From positions 1 through 35,361 of the forward strand of contig CAMBHH010000007.1 of NCBI GenBank assembly GCA_945866505.1: DNA of 35,361 nt, in the 5' to 3' direction. The stretch is from Flavobacterium psychrophilum (GTDB taxonomy: Bacteria; Bacteroidota; Bacteroidia; Flavobacteriales; Flavobacteriaceae). Positions 1-5,728 of this stretch are shown piece by piece. The notes under the pieces are model-generated. The model searched no databases, was not told where the DNA came from, and saw only the letters and a list, made by a program, of their open reading frames with translations. The position numbers and the translations under genes were made by a program. Positions within the stretch are counted from its first letter, which is position 1. The number at the start of each line of letters is the position of its first letter.

Positions 1-15
1 AAAACAAAAAAACAA

Positions 16-483
16 ATGAAAGCAATTAAAACTAAATCACCTCCTATCTACGGCGATGATTTACCCATCACCACCTATCAAATAAAGGAAATCCGTAAAA
101 ACTCCAACTTTCAGGAGGACATCAAAGAGGAATGGGTGCAATGGGTAACCGGAGACGTGAGCAGAACCAGTCTAAAAAGTTTAACACAAGCGCAAGCGGT
201 TCGCATTCTCAGAGCACAAACGGGCATAGAACCACAAGAGGATAATTGGGGGTTATTCGATAAGGCCAACAAACAACACCTCACGCTGCTAGCTTATATG
301 CGCACAGCACAGTGGACAACCCCAAACGGCAAACACGGCGAAGTGGCCGACCTAGACCGCCTGAGCAATTGGTTAAAGAGTGATAAATCGCCGGTAAACA
401 AACCACTCAAGAAAATGCAACCGTGGGAGGTTTCAAAAATTATCGAAGCATTTAAAGGAATAGTAAACTCAAAATTTAAGTAA
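16..483 (+). CDS. GemA-like phage regulatory protein (Mu gp16/DUF1018 family)
   Basis: A 155-residue soluble protein. The layout matches the GemA/Mu gp16 family: a first half ending in a VTGDVSRTSLKSLT segment (the family's 'TGK.S..dLt..el' signature), then a second half with an aromatic helix (AYMRTAQW) and a C-terminal helix around residues 134-150 (MQPWEVSKIIEAFKG). In Mu, GemA/Mor-region proteins modulate host and late gene expression, and that role is inferred here. It heads a run of closely packed early/middle genes and its stop is followed within two bases by the next start. The A-rich leader AAACAAATG is a typical Bacteroidetes start. Upstream genes of the operon are outside the window. 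Family assignment is by pattern only. Confidence 0.62.
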   Translation: MKAIKTKSPPIYGDDLPITTYQIKEIRKNSNFQEDIKEEWVQWVTGDVSRTSLKSLTQAQAVRILRAQTGIEPQEDNWGLFDKANKQHLTLLAYMRTAQWTTPNGKHGEVADLDRLSNWLKSDKSPVNKPLKKMQPWEVSKIIEAFKGIVNSKFK

Positions 484-484
484 T

Positions 485-679
485 ATGATGACAAATGTAA
501 TAATAGGAATAGTAGGCTTGATGGTACTTAGTGCCGCCTTTTTTATAGGTTATTTTATGGGAGTTACCAACGCCTTCGAAATGGCGGAACGATTGGATGA
601 CGACGCAGTAGATTATGACGATCTATATTGTTCTAATTGCGGGATAGCTCACTCTGGAGATTGCGCATATGGCTTATAG
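485..679 (+). CDS. Small membrane-anchored phage protein with Cys-rich tail
   Basis: A 64-residue protein. Residues about 4-26 form a hydrophobic transmembrane segment (IIGIVGLMVLSAAFFIGYF), followed by an acidic stretch (RLDDDAVDYDD) and a short Cys-rich end with CSNCG and a later Cys, possibly a half zinc ribbon facing the cytoplasm. It begins two bases after the GemA-like gene and its end overlaps the next small ORF, so it is translationally coupled. Family not recognised. It could be an early membrane protein such as a superinfection-exclusion factor, but nothing in the sequence proves this. Confidence 0.5.
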   Translation: MMTNVIIGIVGLMVLSAAFFIGYFMGVTNAFEMAERLDDDAVDYDDLYCSNCGIAHSGDCAYGL

Positions 680-809
680 CATTACCGAGGTATGTCCTCA
701 CGACATAGCCGAGACCAGAACCTTAAACGCCGAGTGCGGCTGCGAAACCACCGCAGAGTTTTGCACCGCCTGTGGCGAACAGTTAACAAACCCTAAAACC
801 GAATGTTAA
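669..809 (+). CDS. 46-residue Cys-rich (zinc-ribbon-like) microprotein
   Basis: An ORF of 46 codons plus stop that starts inside the end of the previous gene (11-base overlap) and stops one base before the next ATG. It has six cysteines: Cys9, then C-G-C at 23-25, then C-T-A-C at 32-35, and a terminal Cys46. The CxC...CxxC spacing is what a small metal-binding ribbon would use. The fit between flanking genes and the absence of any other explanation for this 130-base gap support it being a gene. Function unknown. Confidence 0.5.
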   Translation: MAYSITEVCPHDIAETRTLNAECGCETTAEFCTACGEQLTNPKTEC

Positions 810-810
810 G

Positions 811-1062
811 ATGAAAAAACCAATATTAACTATTGAGGAACTTAAAAAGTTACAATTTGTAGAAATCAATGGCGACAAACTAGACAATGACGGTTACTAC
901 CGTTGGTGGGCTTTTCATAAGAACGACTGCGAGCTACACATTACTTATGAGTATAACTCCAAAGATGAATTTGTATTAGGATATGTAGAATTAAACGGCG
1001 AGCAATTGAAAGGTCGAGAAATTACAGCGAATGATTTAAACCTTTTAATCGAATTAATGTAA
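811..1062 (+). CDS. Hypothetical phage early protein
   Basis: 83 residues, soluble and acidic, with no signal peptide or membrane segment. It is rich in aromatic residues in the middle (GYYRWWAFHKND), which looks like a small beta-rich fold, and ends in a helix (ANDLNLLIELM). Its stop TAA shares a base with the ATG of the next gene (TAATG), showing translational coupling in the early operon. I do not recognise a family. Confidence 0.5.
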   Translation: MKKPILTIEELKKLQFVEINGDKLDNDGYYRWWAFHKNDCELHITYEYNSKDEFVLGYVELNGEQLKGREITANDLNLLIELM

Positions 1063-1394
1063 TGAAAGTAAAACTAAAAATCTCCGAAAAGCATTTAAAC
1101 TCTCTAGTGTATTCGTTTGGGTTCCTAGACCACGCACCAGTAAAAGACCGAAGCGTAAAAGTAGCTCGATCAGTCTTGGATAAAGTTATTCTCAAATTCA
1201 AAAAGAAACAACTAGAGGTTCAAATGGGTGCAACGCTTTTCACTAAAGGAAAGAAACACACTTTTACATTAGAGTACTTCGAGGCGCACTACCTAGAGCA
1301 GTTTACCATCCTCACGGACGACCACCCATTGAATGATTACGACCGCAACGTAATTCGTTTTATTCAATCAAGTTTAAACCAACAATTAGCATAA
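1062..1394 (+). CDS. Hypothetical phage early protein
   Basis: 110 residues, basic, Lys-rich in the first 70 residues (KLKISEKHL, ILKFKKKQLEV), no membrane segment. It overlaps both neighbours by one base (TAATG junctions), so it is clearly part of the same polycistronic message. No family recognised. The basic character would be compatible with nucleic-acid binding, but no motif shows it. Confidence 0.5.
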   Translation: MKVKLKISEKHLNSLVYSFGFLDHAPVKDRSVKVARSVLDKVILKFKKKQLEVQMGATLFTKGKKHTFTLEYFEAHYLEQFTILTDDHPLNDYDRNVIRFIQSSLNQQLA

Positions 1395-1537
1395 TGCCCA
1401 GAAATAAAAAACCGCATCGGCTCCCGCTCGAAAAAAGAGAAACCCTAGCCGAGACGGAATATCGATTAAGGCAGGAAGCCAGAGAAATAGCAAAGCAATT
1501 CAAACACACCAAACCCATTAAATACCTTTTGAAATGA
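1394..1537 (+). CDS. 47-residue basic microprotein
   Basis: The ATG lies in a TAATG junction with the previous gene and the TGA in an ATGA junction with the next, so the reading frame exactly fills the gap. The product is very basic (starts MPRNKKPHRL) with a central Glu/Arg helix (ETLAETEYRLRQEAREIAK). Function unknown; it resembles other short phage early peptides only in general character. Confidence 0.5.
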   Translation: MPRNKKPHRLPLEKRETLAETEYRLRQEAREIAKQFKHTKPIKYLLK

Positions 1538-1863
1538 CAAAAAAGAAAATATACATAGCCGGGAAAGTTACAGGCGAAAACAAAATAGATTGTGTAATAA
1601 AATTTGGTAATGCAGCCACAGTATTAGAAGGCTTAGGATTTGAGCCTATAAACCCTTTAGAAGTTGTGGGCGATTGGAAAGTAACATGGCGTGAAGCGAT
1701 GAACAGGTGTATTAAAGCTCTCGTTGACTGTGACGGAATTTATTTTTTGGAAGACCATAGATCCAGTCCGGGTGCTCTCATAGAAAAGCGATTAAGCTAC
1801 GACTTAGAAATTAAGCCATTTTATGACATAGAAACTTTAATGATCTACAAATGGAACAGCTAA
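1534..1863 (+). CDS. DUF4406 (nucleoside deoxyribosyltransferase-like) protein
   Basis: 109 residues. The N-terminus KIYIAGKVTG is the hallmark of DUF4406, a Rossmann-like family related to nucleoside 2-deoxyribosyltransferases and often found in phages. The later segments also match: GFEPINPLEV, then W.EAMNRCI.ALVDCDGIYFLEDHRSSPGA, where the 'S.GA..E' segment normally lines the nucleotide site. Family members are thought to process or bind nucleotides, but their reaction in phages is not established. It overlaps the upstream microprotein by four bases (ATGA) and the downstream gene by 13 bases. Confidence 0.75.
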   Translation: MTKKKIYIAGKVTGENKIDCVIKFGNAATVLEGLGFEPINPLEVVGDWKVTWREAMNRCIKALVDCDGIYFLEDHRSSPGALIEKRLSYDLEIKPFYDIETLMIYKWNS

Positions 1864-2306
1864 CCACCTACACCGTCAAGAGTAAAGAAAAGGGATTGAT
1901 ATTCCTGTTTAAATACGATTTAAACGGCCATTTAAAGGCTTTTGAAATATTGGAAGGGGAATTGTCGCAATCGCAAATAAAGTTTTTGTTTTCGCCTAAT
2001 TTCCCCGCTACCGAAACGCTTATGAAGAGCGTTTGGCAAAAAGAAAAGCTATATACTGAACGGTTCGAAATTGTAAAAGCCACTCCCGTTCTCGACTTTG
2101 AAAACCTCTGGCAGATCTACAACAACAAAGTCAAAAAGTTTGAAGCCGAAAAGAGTTACAACAAGCTCAAAGAACCCGACAAAATAAGGTGTTTCCTTGC
2201 CATAAAAGGCTACGATAAATACCTAGCAAAACAAGGGGTTGCAAAAGCGCATCTTTCCACATTTATTAATCAACGCTACTTTGAGGATGAGTGGCAAAAA
2301 GCTTAA
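1851..2306 (+). CDS. Phage protein with replication-protein-like C-terminal module
   Basis: 151 residues. Residues about 1-75 are a mixed fold of unknown type. Residues about 82-150 (FENLWQIYNNKVKKFEAEKSYNKL ... THINQR-like end, FEDEW) have the pattern 'F..fW..Y..K..k..A...w.kL......n...ye.yl......a.lsTFIn...w.dW'. That pattern recurs at the C-terminus of phage replication initiator and replisome-organiser proteins. It starts 13 bases inside the DUF4406 gene. The next gene begins five bases after its stop and encodes a DnaA-like domain, which fits a DNA-replication or gene-control pair. Assignment of the C-terminal module is by pattern and is tentative. Confidence 0.5.
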   Translation: MEQLTTYTVKSKEKGLIFLFKYDLNGHLKAFEILEGELSQSQIKFLFSPNFPATETLMKSVWQKEKLYTERFEIVKATPVLDFENLWQIYNNKVKKFEAEKSYNKLKEPDKIRCFLAIKGYDKYLAKQGVAKAHLSTFINQRYFEDEWQKA

Positions 2307-2310
2307 AATT

Positions 2311-2754
2311 ATGAGACATAAATTATTAAATACAAGTAGAGCCTGCTTTCTTGTAGAAGTAGCCGAGCGAGTTTACGGAGTAGATCCGCTAGACGTTACA
2401 AGAGCAAGAACTAATGTAAATGCGAGAGCTGCAATAAGCGTTGTACTTATTAGCGAGGAAGAGCGATATGAAAGTGTGGCGGCGTTCTTTAAAAAAGACC
2501 ATTCTTCAATTCTTTACATCGTCAGGAAACACCCTGATCTAATGAAATACGACAAAGAGTATCGCGCAAATTATCAAAAGTTTTTAATTGAAATTGGCAA
2601 GCCTGTGAATAAAATTGAATACACTATCAATGATATTAAAGGCAGAATTCAAAAGTTTAATGCTCAATTATTAGAGTTGAATTACACTGGCGAAATGATT
2701 TTAGAATTTTGGGAAGAGGTTATTACTGAAGGTAGAAAAAAACACTCAGCATAA
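2311..2754 (+). CDS. DnaA domain IV-like DNA-binding protein
   Basis: 147 residues from ATG 2311; an upstream in-frame start at 2239 would overlap the previous gene by 68 bases and is less likely. Residues about 10-75 look like the DnaA C-terminal DNA-box-binding domain: VYGVDPLDVTRARTNVNARAAISVVL, then a KDHSSILYIVRKH helix that parallels the DnaA 'DHSTV..A...I' recognition signature. There is no AAA+ ATPase part, so it can bind DNA but not act as a classical initiator. Such stand-alone domains occur in Bacteroidetes mobile elements. A role as regulator or origin-binding factor is inferred. TAATG coupling links it to the next microprotein. Confidence 0.68.
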   Translation: MRHKLLNTSRACFLVEVAERVYGVDPLDVTRARTNVNARAAISVVLISEEERYESVAAFFKKDHSSILYIVRKHPDLMKYDKEYRANYQKFLIEIGKPVNKIEYTINDIKGRIQKFNAQLLELNYTGEMILEFWEEVITEGRKKHSA

Positions 2755-2894
2755 TGATGGATAAAAAAACCCTCGCAGAACTCGAACGAGAGACCAAAGA
2801 TTTCCAACAAGTAGCACAGTCTGGAAAATTGAAATGGCTAAAGAAAAGAAACAAAATGGCGCACTTAACCCCTAAAAAGAAAAAGCGAAAATGA
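2754..2894 (+). CDS. 46-residue basic microprotein
   Basis: The ATG is in a TAATG junction with the DnaA-like gene and the TGA in an ATGA junction with the next gene, so this short frame exactly bridges the two. It starts MMDKKTLAELERETKDF and ends in a very basic tail (LTPKKKKRK). Function unknown; the Lys/Arg tail could bind nucleic acid. Confidence 0.5.
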   Translation: MMDKKTLAELERETKDFQQVAQSGKLKWLKKRNKMAHLTPKKKKRK

Positions 2895-3367
2895 TACTAC
2901 CTTTTAGCACACAAATGAACGGCAAACCAACCTACTTTGTTGAGAAGATACATTCTGGTTTAATTCAAAATGATTTATTAAAGGAGTTTAAACTTGAATT
3001 TGCTCCAAAGAAATTTGATGTAAATATTTTAGGGGAATGCGAACCAAAACTCCACACCATCCGGGAAGATAAAAACGACCGTTGGCAAGAAGGCAAGAAA
3101 ATTGATTTCTTTATCAATTGCCGTCAAAAGGATATGTTTCGGTTTGCTCCGGTTCTGCCAGTGGTGAGTACTCAAAAAGTTGATATTGATTATTCGGGAA
3201 GCCGAAAATATCACCCTTGGGTTTGGGTAGATGGTAAATCGCTGAATATTATTGAAATTGAAAAGCTCGCCAAAAATGATGGCTTTGATACAGTTGAAGA
3301 TTTCTTTACTTACTTCAAAGAAGATTTTAAAGGTAAAATTATTCACTGGACGGATTTAAAATATTAG
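2891..3367 (+). CDS. ASCH/PUA-like domain phage protein
   Basis: 158 residues, soluble. The segment KLHTIREDKNDRWQEGKKIDF and the later STQKVDI and GKIIHWTDLKY pieces resemble the compact beta-barrel ASCH/PUA-like proteins that bind RNA or modified nucleotides ('K.hTiR....RW..G..i.f ... StQ.i.I'). It is the last gene of the left operon and is followed by a promoter and a long structured leader. It overlaps the preceding microprotein by four bases. The biochemical role is unknown; ASCH proteins have been proposed to act in RNA metabolism or as nucleoside hydrolases. Confidence 0.5.
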   Translation: MILPFSTQMNGKPTYFVEKIHSGLIQNDLLKEFKLEFAPKKFDVNILGECEPKLHTIREDKNDRWQEGKKIDFFINCRQKDMFRFAPVLPVVSTQKVDIDYSGSRKYHPWVWVDGKSLNIIEIEKLAKNDGFDTVEDFFTYFKEDFKGKIIHWTDLKY

Positions 3368-3372
3368 ATTTT

Positions 3373-3405
3373 TTTGATTGCATATTAAAATATTTTGTAC
3401 GTTTG
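3373..3405 (+). promoter_or_regulatory. Bacteroidetes-type promoter
   Basis: TTTG at 3373-3376 (inside a T7G run) serves as the -33 box. TACGTTTG at 3398-3405 matches the -7 consensus TAnnTTTG exactly, 21 bases downstream. Predicted transcription start is about 3410, exactly where the first arm of a long RNA helix begins. It should drive the structured leader and the antirepressor-like gene. Confidence 0.65.
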
Positions 3406-3409
3406 TCAC

Positions 3410-3550
3410 GCAAAAACAGTTAAAGGATACCTCCTTTACAAATATTTATTTAACAATAAGCGAAAGCCTCGCCACGGTGCTCTGTAGGAAACGAAGAGAA
3501 TCCAGTCCTTTGACTGTTTTTGCACACCTAAAGTGAGGCTTTCGTGCGTA
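3410..3550 (+). ncRNA. Predicted pseudoknotted leader RNA (or stand-alone ncRNA)
   Basis: There are two long interleaved inverted repeats. Arm A (3410-3427, GCAAAAACAGTTAAAGGA) pairs with A' (3506-3523) over 18 positions with a single G.U wobble. Arm B (3461-3470, CGAAAGCCTC) lies inside the A loop and pairs perfectly with B' (3535-3544) downstream of A', giving the A-B-A'-B' order of an H-type pseudoknot. A competing 7-bp hairpin (3421-3427 with 3432-3438) uses half of arm A, so two exclusive folds are possible. The wobble pairs only in + strand RNA. B' ends 19 bases before the antirepressor-like ATG. No known riboswitch is recognised. Confidence 0.6.
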
Positions 3551-3563
3551 AAATATTTTCGAT

Positions 3564-4061
3564 ATGCAAAAAGAAAATGTTCAGCAAGTAATGCACTTGC
3601 AAGTCACCGACGGATTAGCGGTGGCAGTAATTCAAAATCCAAATTTTGAGTTTTTAATGCCAACAAAAGATGTGGCATTAGGTTATGGAATTTCTGGCGG
3701 AACAATTAGAGACCACCAGTCTAAAAATCCAAACGACTTTATTTATGGTCGGCACTTTGTTAAGGGTGTCGATATTCCCGACACCCTTAAGAACATTCAA
3801 CCTCACGCTGTATTTTGGACAAAAGCGGGCATTATTCGGTTAGGTTTCTTTATCAAAAGCGAACGTGCTAAATTGTTTCGAGATTGGGCAGAAAGTGTTA
3901 TCTTGAATTATTCGGCTCCAGCGGTGCAATTGCCTGAAGTAACGAAACGAAAACACAATCGCCTCACACAAGAACGAATGATAAGCATTCTTGCCGATGT
4001 GTGTAAAATTGAAGATAATGAGCTTCGTTTAAGTTTAATTTCTAAATTAGGAGTGGTATGA
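3564..4061 (+). CDS. Phage antirepressor-like protein (P22 Ant/BRO-N type)
   Basis: 165 residues. Residues about 28-125 follow the antirepressor N-terminal pattern: a helix-turn-helix-like KDVALGYGISGGTIRDHQ, a 'grHFV' strand, a 'FWTKAGIIRLGFFI' core and the typical KSERAKLFRDWAESVIL helix. The last 35 residues (RKHNRLTQERMISILADV) are a short helical C-terminal domain. Antirepressors of this type bind DNA or repressor and tune lysogeny. The gene has its own promoter and a 150-base structured leader, which suggests tight post-transcriptional control, as P22 ant has with an antisense RNA. A perfect 12-bp inverted repeat lies in the coding sequence at 3760-3790. It is coupled (ATGA) to the next ORF. 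Confidence 0.65.
   Translation: MQKENVQQVMHLQVTDGLAVAVIQNPNFEFLMPTKDVALGYGISGGTIRDHQSKNPNDFIYGRHFVKGVDIPDTLKNIQPHAVFWTKAGIIRLGFFIKSERAKLFRDWAESVILNYSAPAVQLPEVTKRKHNRLTQERMISILADVCKIEDNELRLSLISKLGVV
3760..3790. repeat. 12-bp perfect inverted repeat inside antirepressor gene
   Basis: Arms TTAAGGGTGTCG (3760-3771) and CGACACCCTTAA (3779-3790) are exact reverse complements around a 7-base loop. They sit within coding sequence (residues near VKGVDIPDTLK). No T-run follows, so it is not a standard terminator. It could be a protein-binding dyad or an mRNA hairpin. Confidence 0.7.
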
Positions 4062-4234
4062 GCGAATTACAGCGTGCACAGGAAAAGATAAAGTTTTTAG
4101 AGGAAAGAGCCGATGTTTTACAACAACTTGCCGATTCAAGAAATCAAGCTCGAATATTGATTAAACAAAAAATGGAGCATCTAGAGCAAGAAATGCAAAA
4201 ATATAAGGCGGTGACAAGATTTATCTGGAATTGA
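4058..4234 (+). CDS. 58-residue coiled-coil peptide
   Basis: Starts in the ATGA stop/start overlap of the antirepressor-like gene and ends eight bases before a strong terminator. The whole protein is predicted helical and charged (MSELQRAQEKIKFLEERADV..., with heptad-like Leu/Ile positions), so a coiled coil is likely. It may partner or oligomerise with the antirepressor-like product, which is inferred only from coupling. Confidence 0.55.
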   Translation: MSELQRAQEKIKFLEERADVLQQLADSRNQARILIKQKMEHLEQEMQKYKAVTRFIWN

Positions 4235-4241
4235 AACAAGC

Positions 4242-4270
4242 AAAACCCGATGTAAAAATCGGGTTTTTTT
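4242..4270 (+). terminator. Rho-independent terminator
   Basis: AAAACCCGAT (4242-4251) pairs with ATCGGGTTTT (4258-4267) across a 6-base loop and runs straight into seven T residues. It closes the antirepressor operon. Confidence 0.85.
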
Positions 4271-4286
4271 ATGTCAAAAAGTTATT

Positions 4287-4294
4287 TATATTTG
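4287..4294 (+). promoter_or_regulatory. Promoter -7 box, TSS near the ATG
   Basis: TATATTTG matches TAnnTTTG. It lies only five bases upstream of ATG 4299, so the predicted transcription start falls at or next to the start codon and the mRNA would be leaderless or nearly so. Confidence 0.55.
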
Positions 4295-4298
4295 TCTT

Positions 4299-4520
4299 AT
4301 GGCACTACGGGACTTAACAGATAGACTTTATCAGGACATTAAGCGCGACTTTAGCAAGTTCTCGGCCGTCAAAGAGTTTGGCGTACAAAAATACACGAAT
4401 GACTGGATCCTTGCCAAACTTGGAAATAAGTACTACAAATCACCAAAAACAGTGGAAAACATTGTCTTTAATCGTGTGGCCTATGCCACGTCACAGTTAT
4501 CAATGTTTAGCTCACAATGA
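4299..4520 (+). CDS. Small HTH-like protein, possible Mor/C-type late activator
   Basis: 73 residues, soluble, basic and helical. The middle (EFGVQKYTNDWILAKLGNKY) followed by YKSPKTVENIVFNRV reads like a helix-turn-helix in which the second helix (SPKTVENIV) would be the recognition helix, similar to small Bacteroidetes phage regulators. It sits at the junction between early genes and the two divergent late operons, the place where Mu encodes its activators Mor and C. No direct homology to Mor is claimed. Its promoter box is five bases from the ATG. It is the last + strand gene before the oppositely oriented head operon, and only 40 bases separate the two stop codons. Confidence 0.45.
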   Translation: MALRDLTDRLYQDIKRDFSKFSAVKEFGVQKYTNDWILAKLGNKYYKSPKTVENIVFNRVAYATSQLSMFSSQ

Positions 4521-4560
4521 TTTTATTTTCATTGGAGTTCGCTGAACCACTTCGTTAGGT

Positions 4561-5073
4561 TTAGTCAACAATAAACTTCTCAACGTTTAAATCGGAAAAA
4601 GTTCCTTCTCCTGGTTCAACAAAGGCCGTATAATCATTGCACAAACATTCATAGGTTACACGGTACAAATTACCCGCGTTTCCTGTGTCTTCTGGATTAA
4701 AGCCAACACGTTTCATTCCTGAATAATTAACACCATTGGTACCGTGCAAAAGCTTGTTTAACTCATCAACGGTATCCAAAAAATCAAGAGCATCATCCTC
4801 GTTAATTGCTCCGTTGTAAGTATCTGCAAAGGTTTCAAAATAAATATAGAAATCAACCTGCAGGTTTACTTGCTGTACTTTTTGTGATAAATCGGTAATC
4901 TTTCCAGACCGGAAAGCCATAAATACTGCAGGCGTTGGAAAAGGATGTTCCTCTTCTAAAAAACCAACTTGATTGTGCCATAAATCAGCCCATTTAACGG
5001 CTGTAATGTTGTTTGTTATATTCTCGGCCAACTCTTTGTATAAAGCCTTTGTCCAGTTGTGTGTTACGCTCAT
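4561..5073 (-). CDS. Mu gp37/DUF1834-like tail-completion (neck) protein
   Basis: 170 residues. Position (directly after a gpG-like gene) and pattern (helical start NWTKALYKELAENIT, then beta-rich FPTPAVFMAF, QQVNLQVDFYIYFETF and a C-terminal RVTYECLCNDY) fit tail terminator/neck proteins such as Mu gp37, which sit between head and tail and measure or cap the tail. It is the last gene of the - strand operon, two bases after the gpG-like gene. Assignment is by context plus fold-like pattern; sequence similarity to DUF1834 is not proven. Confidence 0.55.
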   Translation of the reverse strand: MSVTHNWTKALYKELAENITNNITAVKWADLWHNQVGFLEEEHPFPTPAVFMAFRSGKITDLSQKVQQVNLQVDFYIYFETFADTYNGAINEDDALDFLDTVDELNKLLHGTNGVNYSGMKRVGFNPEDTGNAGNLYRVTYECLCNDYTAFVEPGEGTFSDLNVEKFIVD

Positions 5074-5074
5074 A

Positions 5075-5599
5075 TTAACTATTTTTAAATCGGTTTTCTA
5101 TTTCGTTTTTGAGCCACGTTTCTAGGTTGCTCATTAATGTTTCACTATGACCTATAAATTGTCTTTTCGGGATTTTTATAGTAAGATGATCCTTTTTGGT
5201 AAGGGCCATCCATTTGTATCTAGTTTCGTTTGTGGTGTAATACATAAACCAAAAGAACTTGCGCGCTTTCTTTGTCAATGCCATATTGATAACGCCACCT
5301 TCATTGTGTATTTTAGCATAAGGCGAATTAGATCCAAAAAGAATTGCTGCACTGGAACGCTCCATTACTTTCAAACTATTGCGAAGATTGGCACTTTTGA
5401 CCAATATAGAACCTCCGGGACGGCTGTCGTTATTCCTCTTTTGCCAAGGCTCAAAACTTGAGTTTGTAAAACCTTGCTTTTGGAAACTGTCAACAAAAAA
5501 GTTAAGTCCGGTTACGGCAGCGTAACGCACCACATCAACCTTGAGCTGCTGCGCCAATCCTAAAAAATCAGGTACCTCGTCTTCTCTTCTTTTGGCCAT
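5075..5599 (-). CDS. Mu gpG-like virion morphogenesis protein
   Basis: 174 residues. A central tract SSFEPWQKRNN ... RPGGSILVKSANLRNSLKV ... ILFGSNSPYAKIHNEGG is the signature of the phage virion morphogenesis family (Mu gpG, P2 gpS): W..r, 'L..tG.LR.Si', 'ysG..Ya.iHq.G'. A later IPKRQFIGHSETL is the usual 'P.R.FlG.s' end motif. Members act in head completion and tail joining. It follows MuF in the transcript after a 113-base gap that holds a promoter-like box on the other strand. Function is well supported by motif and context. Confidence 0.8.
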   Translation of the reverse strand: MAKRREDEVPDFLGLAQQLKVDVVRYAAVTGLNFFVDSFQKQGFTNSSFEPWQKRNNDSRPGGSILVKSANLRNSLKVMERSSAAILFGSNSPYAKIHNEGGVINMALTKKARKFFWFMYYTTNETRYKWMALTKKDHLTIKIPKRQFIGHSETLMSNLETWLKNEIENRFKNS

Positions 5600-5645
5600 A
5601 AAATGAAATTTAACTTTCTTTTAATCAACGTTTAAAAAATGTTTG

Positions 5646-5653
5646 TATATTTG
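5646..5653 (+). promoter_or_regulatory. Promoter -7 box opposing the head operon
   Basis: TATATTTG on the + strand matches TAnnTTTG in a region where all genes are on the - strand. The -33 region (CTTTC near 5614-5618) is weak. It would start a transcript at about 5659 that ends at a hairpin overlapping the MuF stop codon. Confidence 0.45.
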
Positions 5654-5658
5654 CAATG

Positions 5659-5728
5659 AAATATAAACCCCTCGGCTTTCCTTGGTGGTGGTTCTTTCGA
5701 GAAAGCGGGCTTTTAGCTCGCTTTTTCT
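5659..5728 (+). ncRNA. Candidate ~70-nt antisense/small RNA
   Basis: Between the -7 box and a terminator-like hairpin: AAAGCGGGC (5702-5710) pairs with GCTCGCTTT (5716-5724) with one G.U wobble, then TTCTC. The wobble pairs in + strand RNA but would be a C.A mismatch on the - strand. The transcript would overlap the MuF stop codon and 3' end in antisense. An alternative reading is a simple processing hairpin of the - strand mRNA. No function can be proved. Confidence 0.35.

Noticed and set aside
3461..3550. Arm B/B' as a simple transcription terminator
   Set aside because: The stem is followed by GTGCGTAAAA without a T-run, and a long helix interleaves with it, so termination is unlikely.
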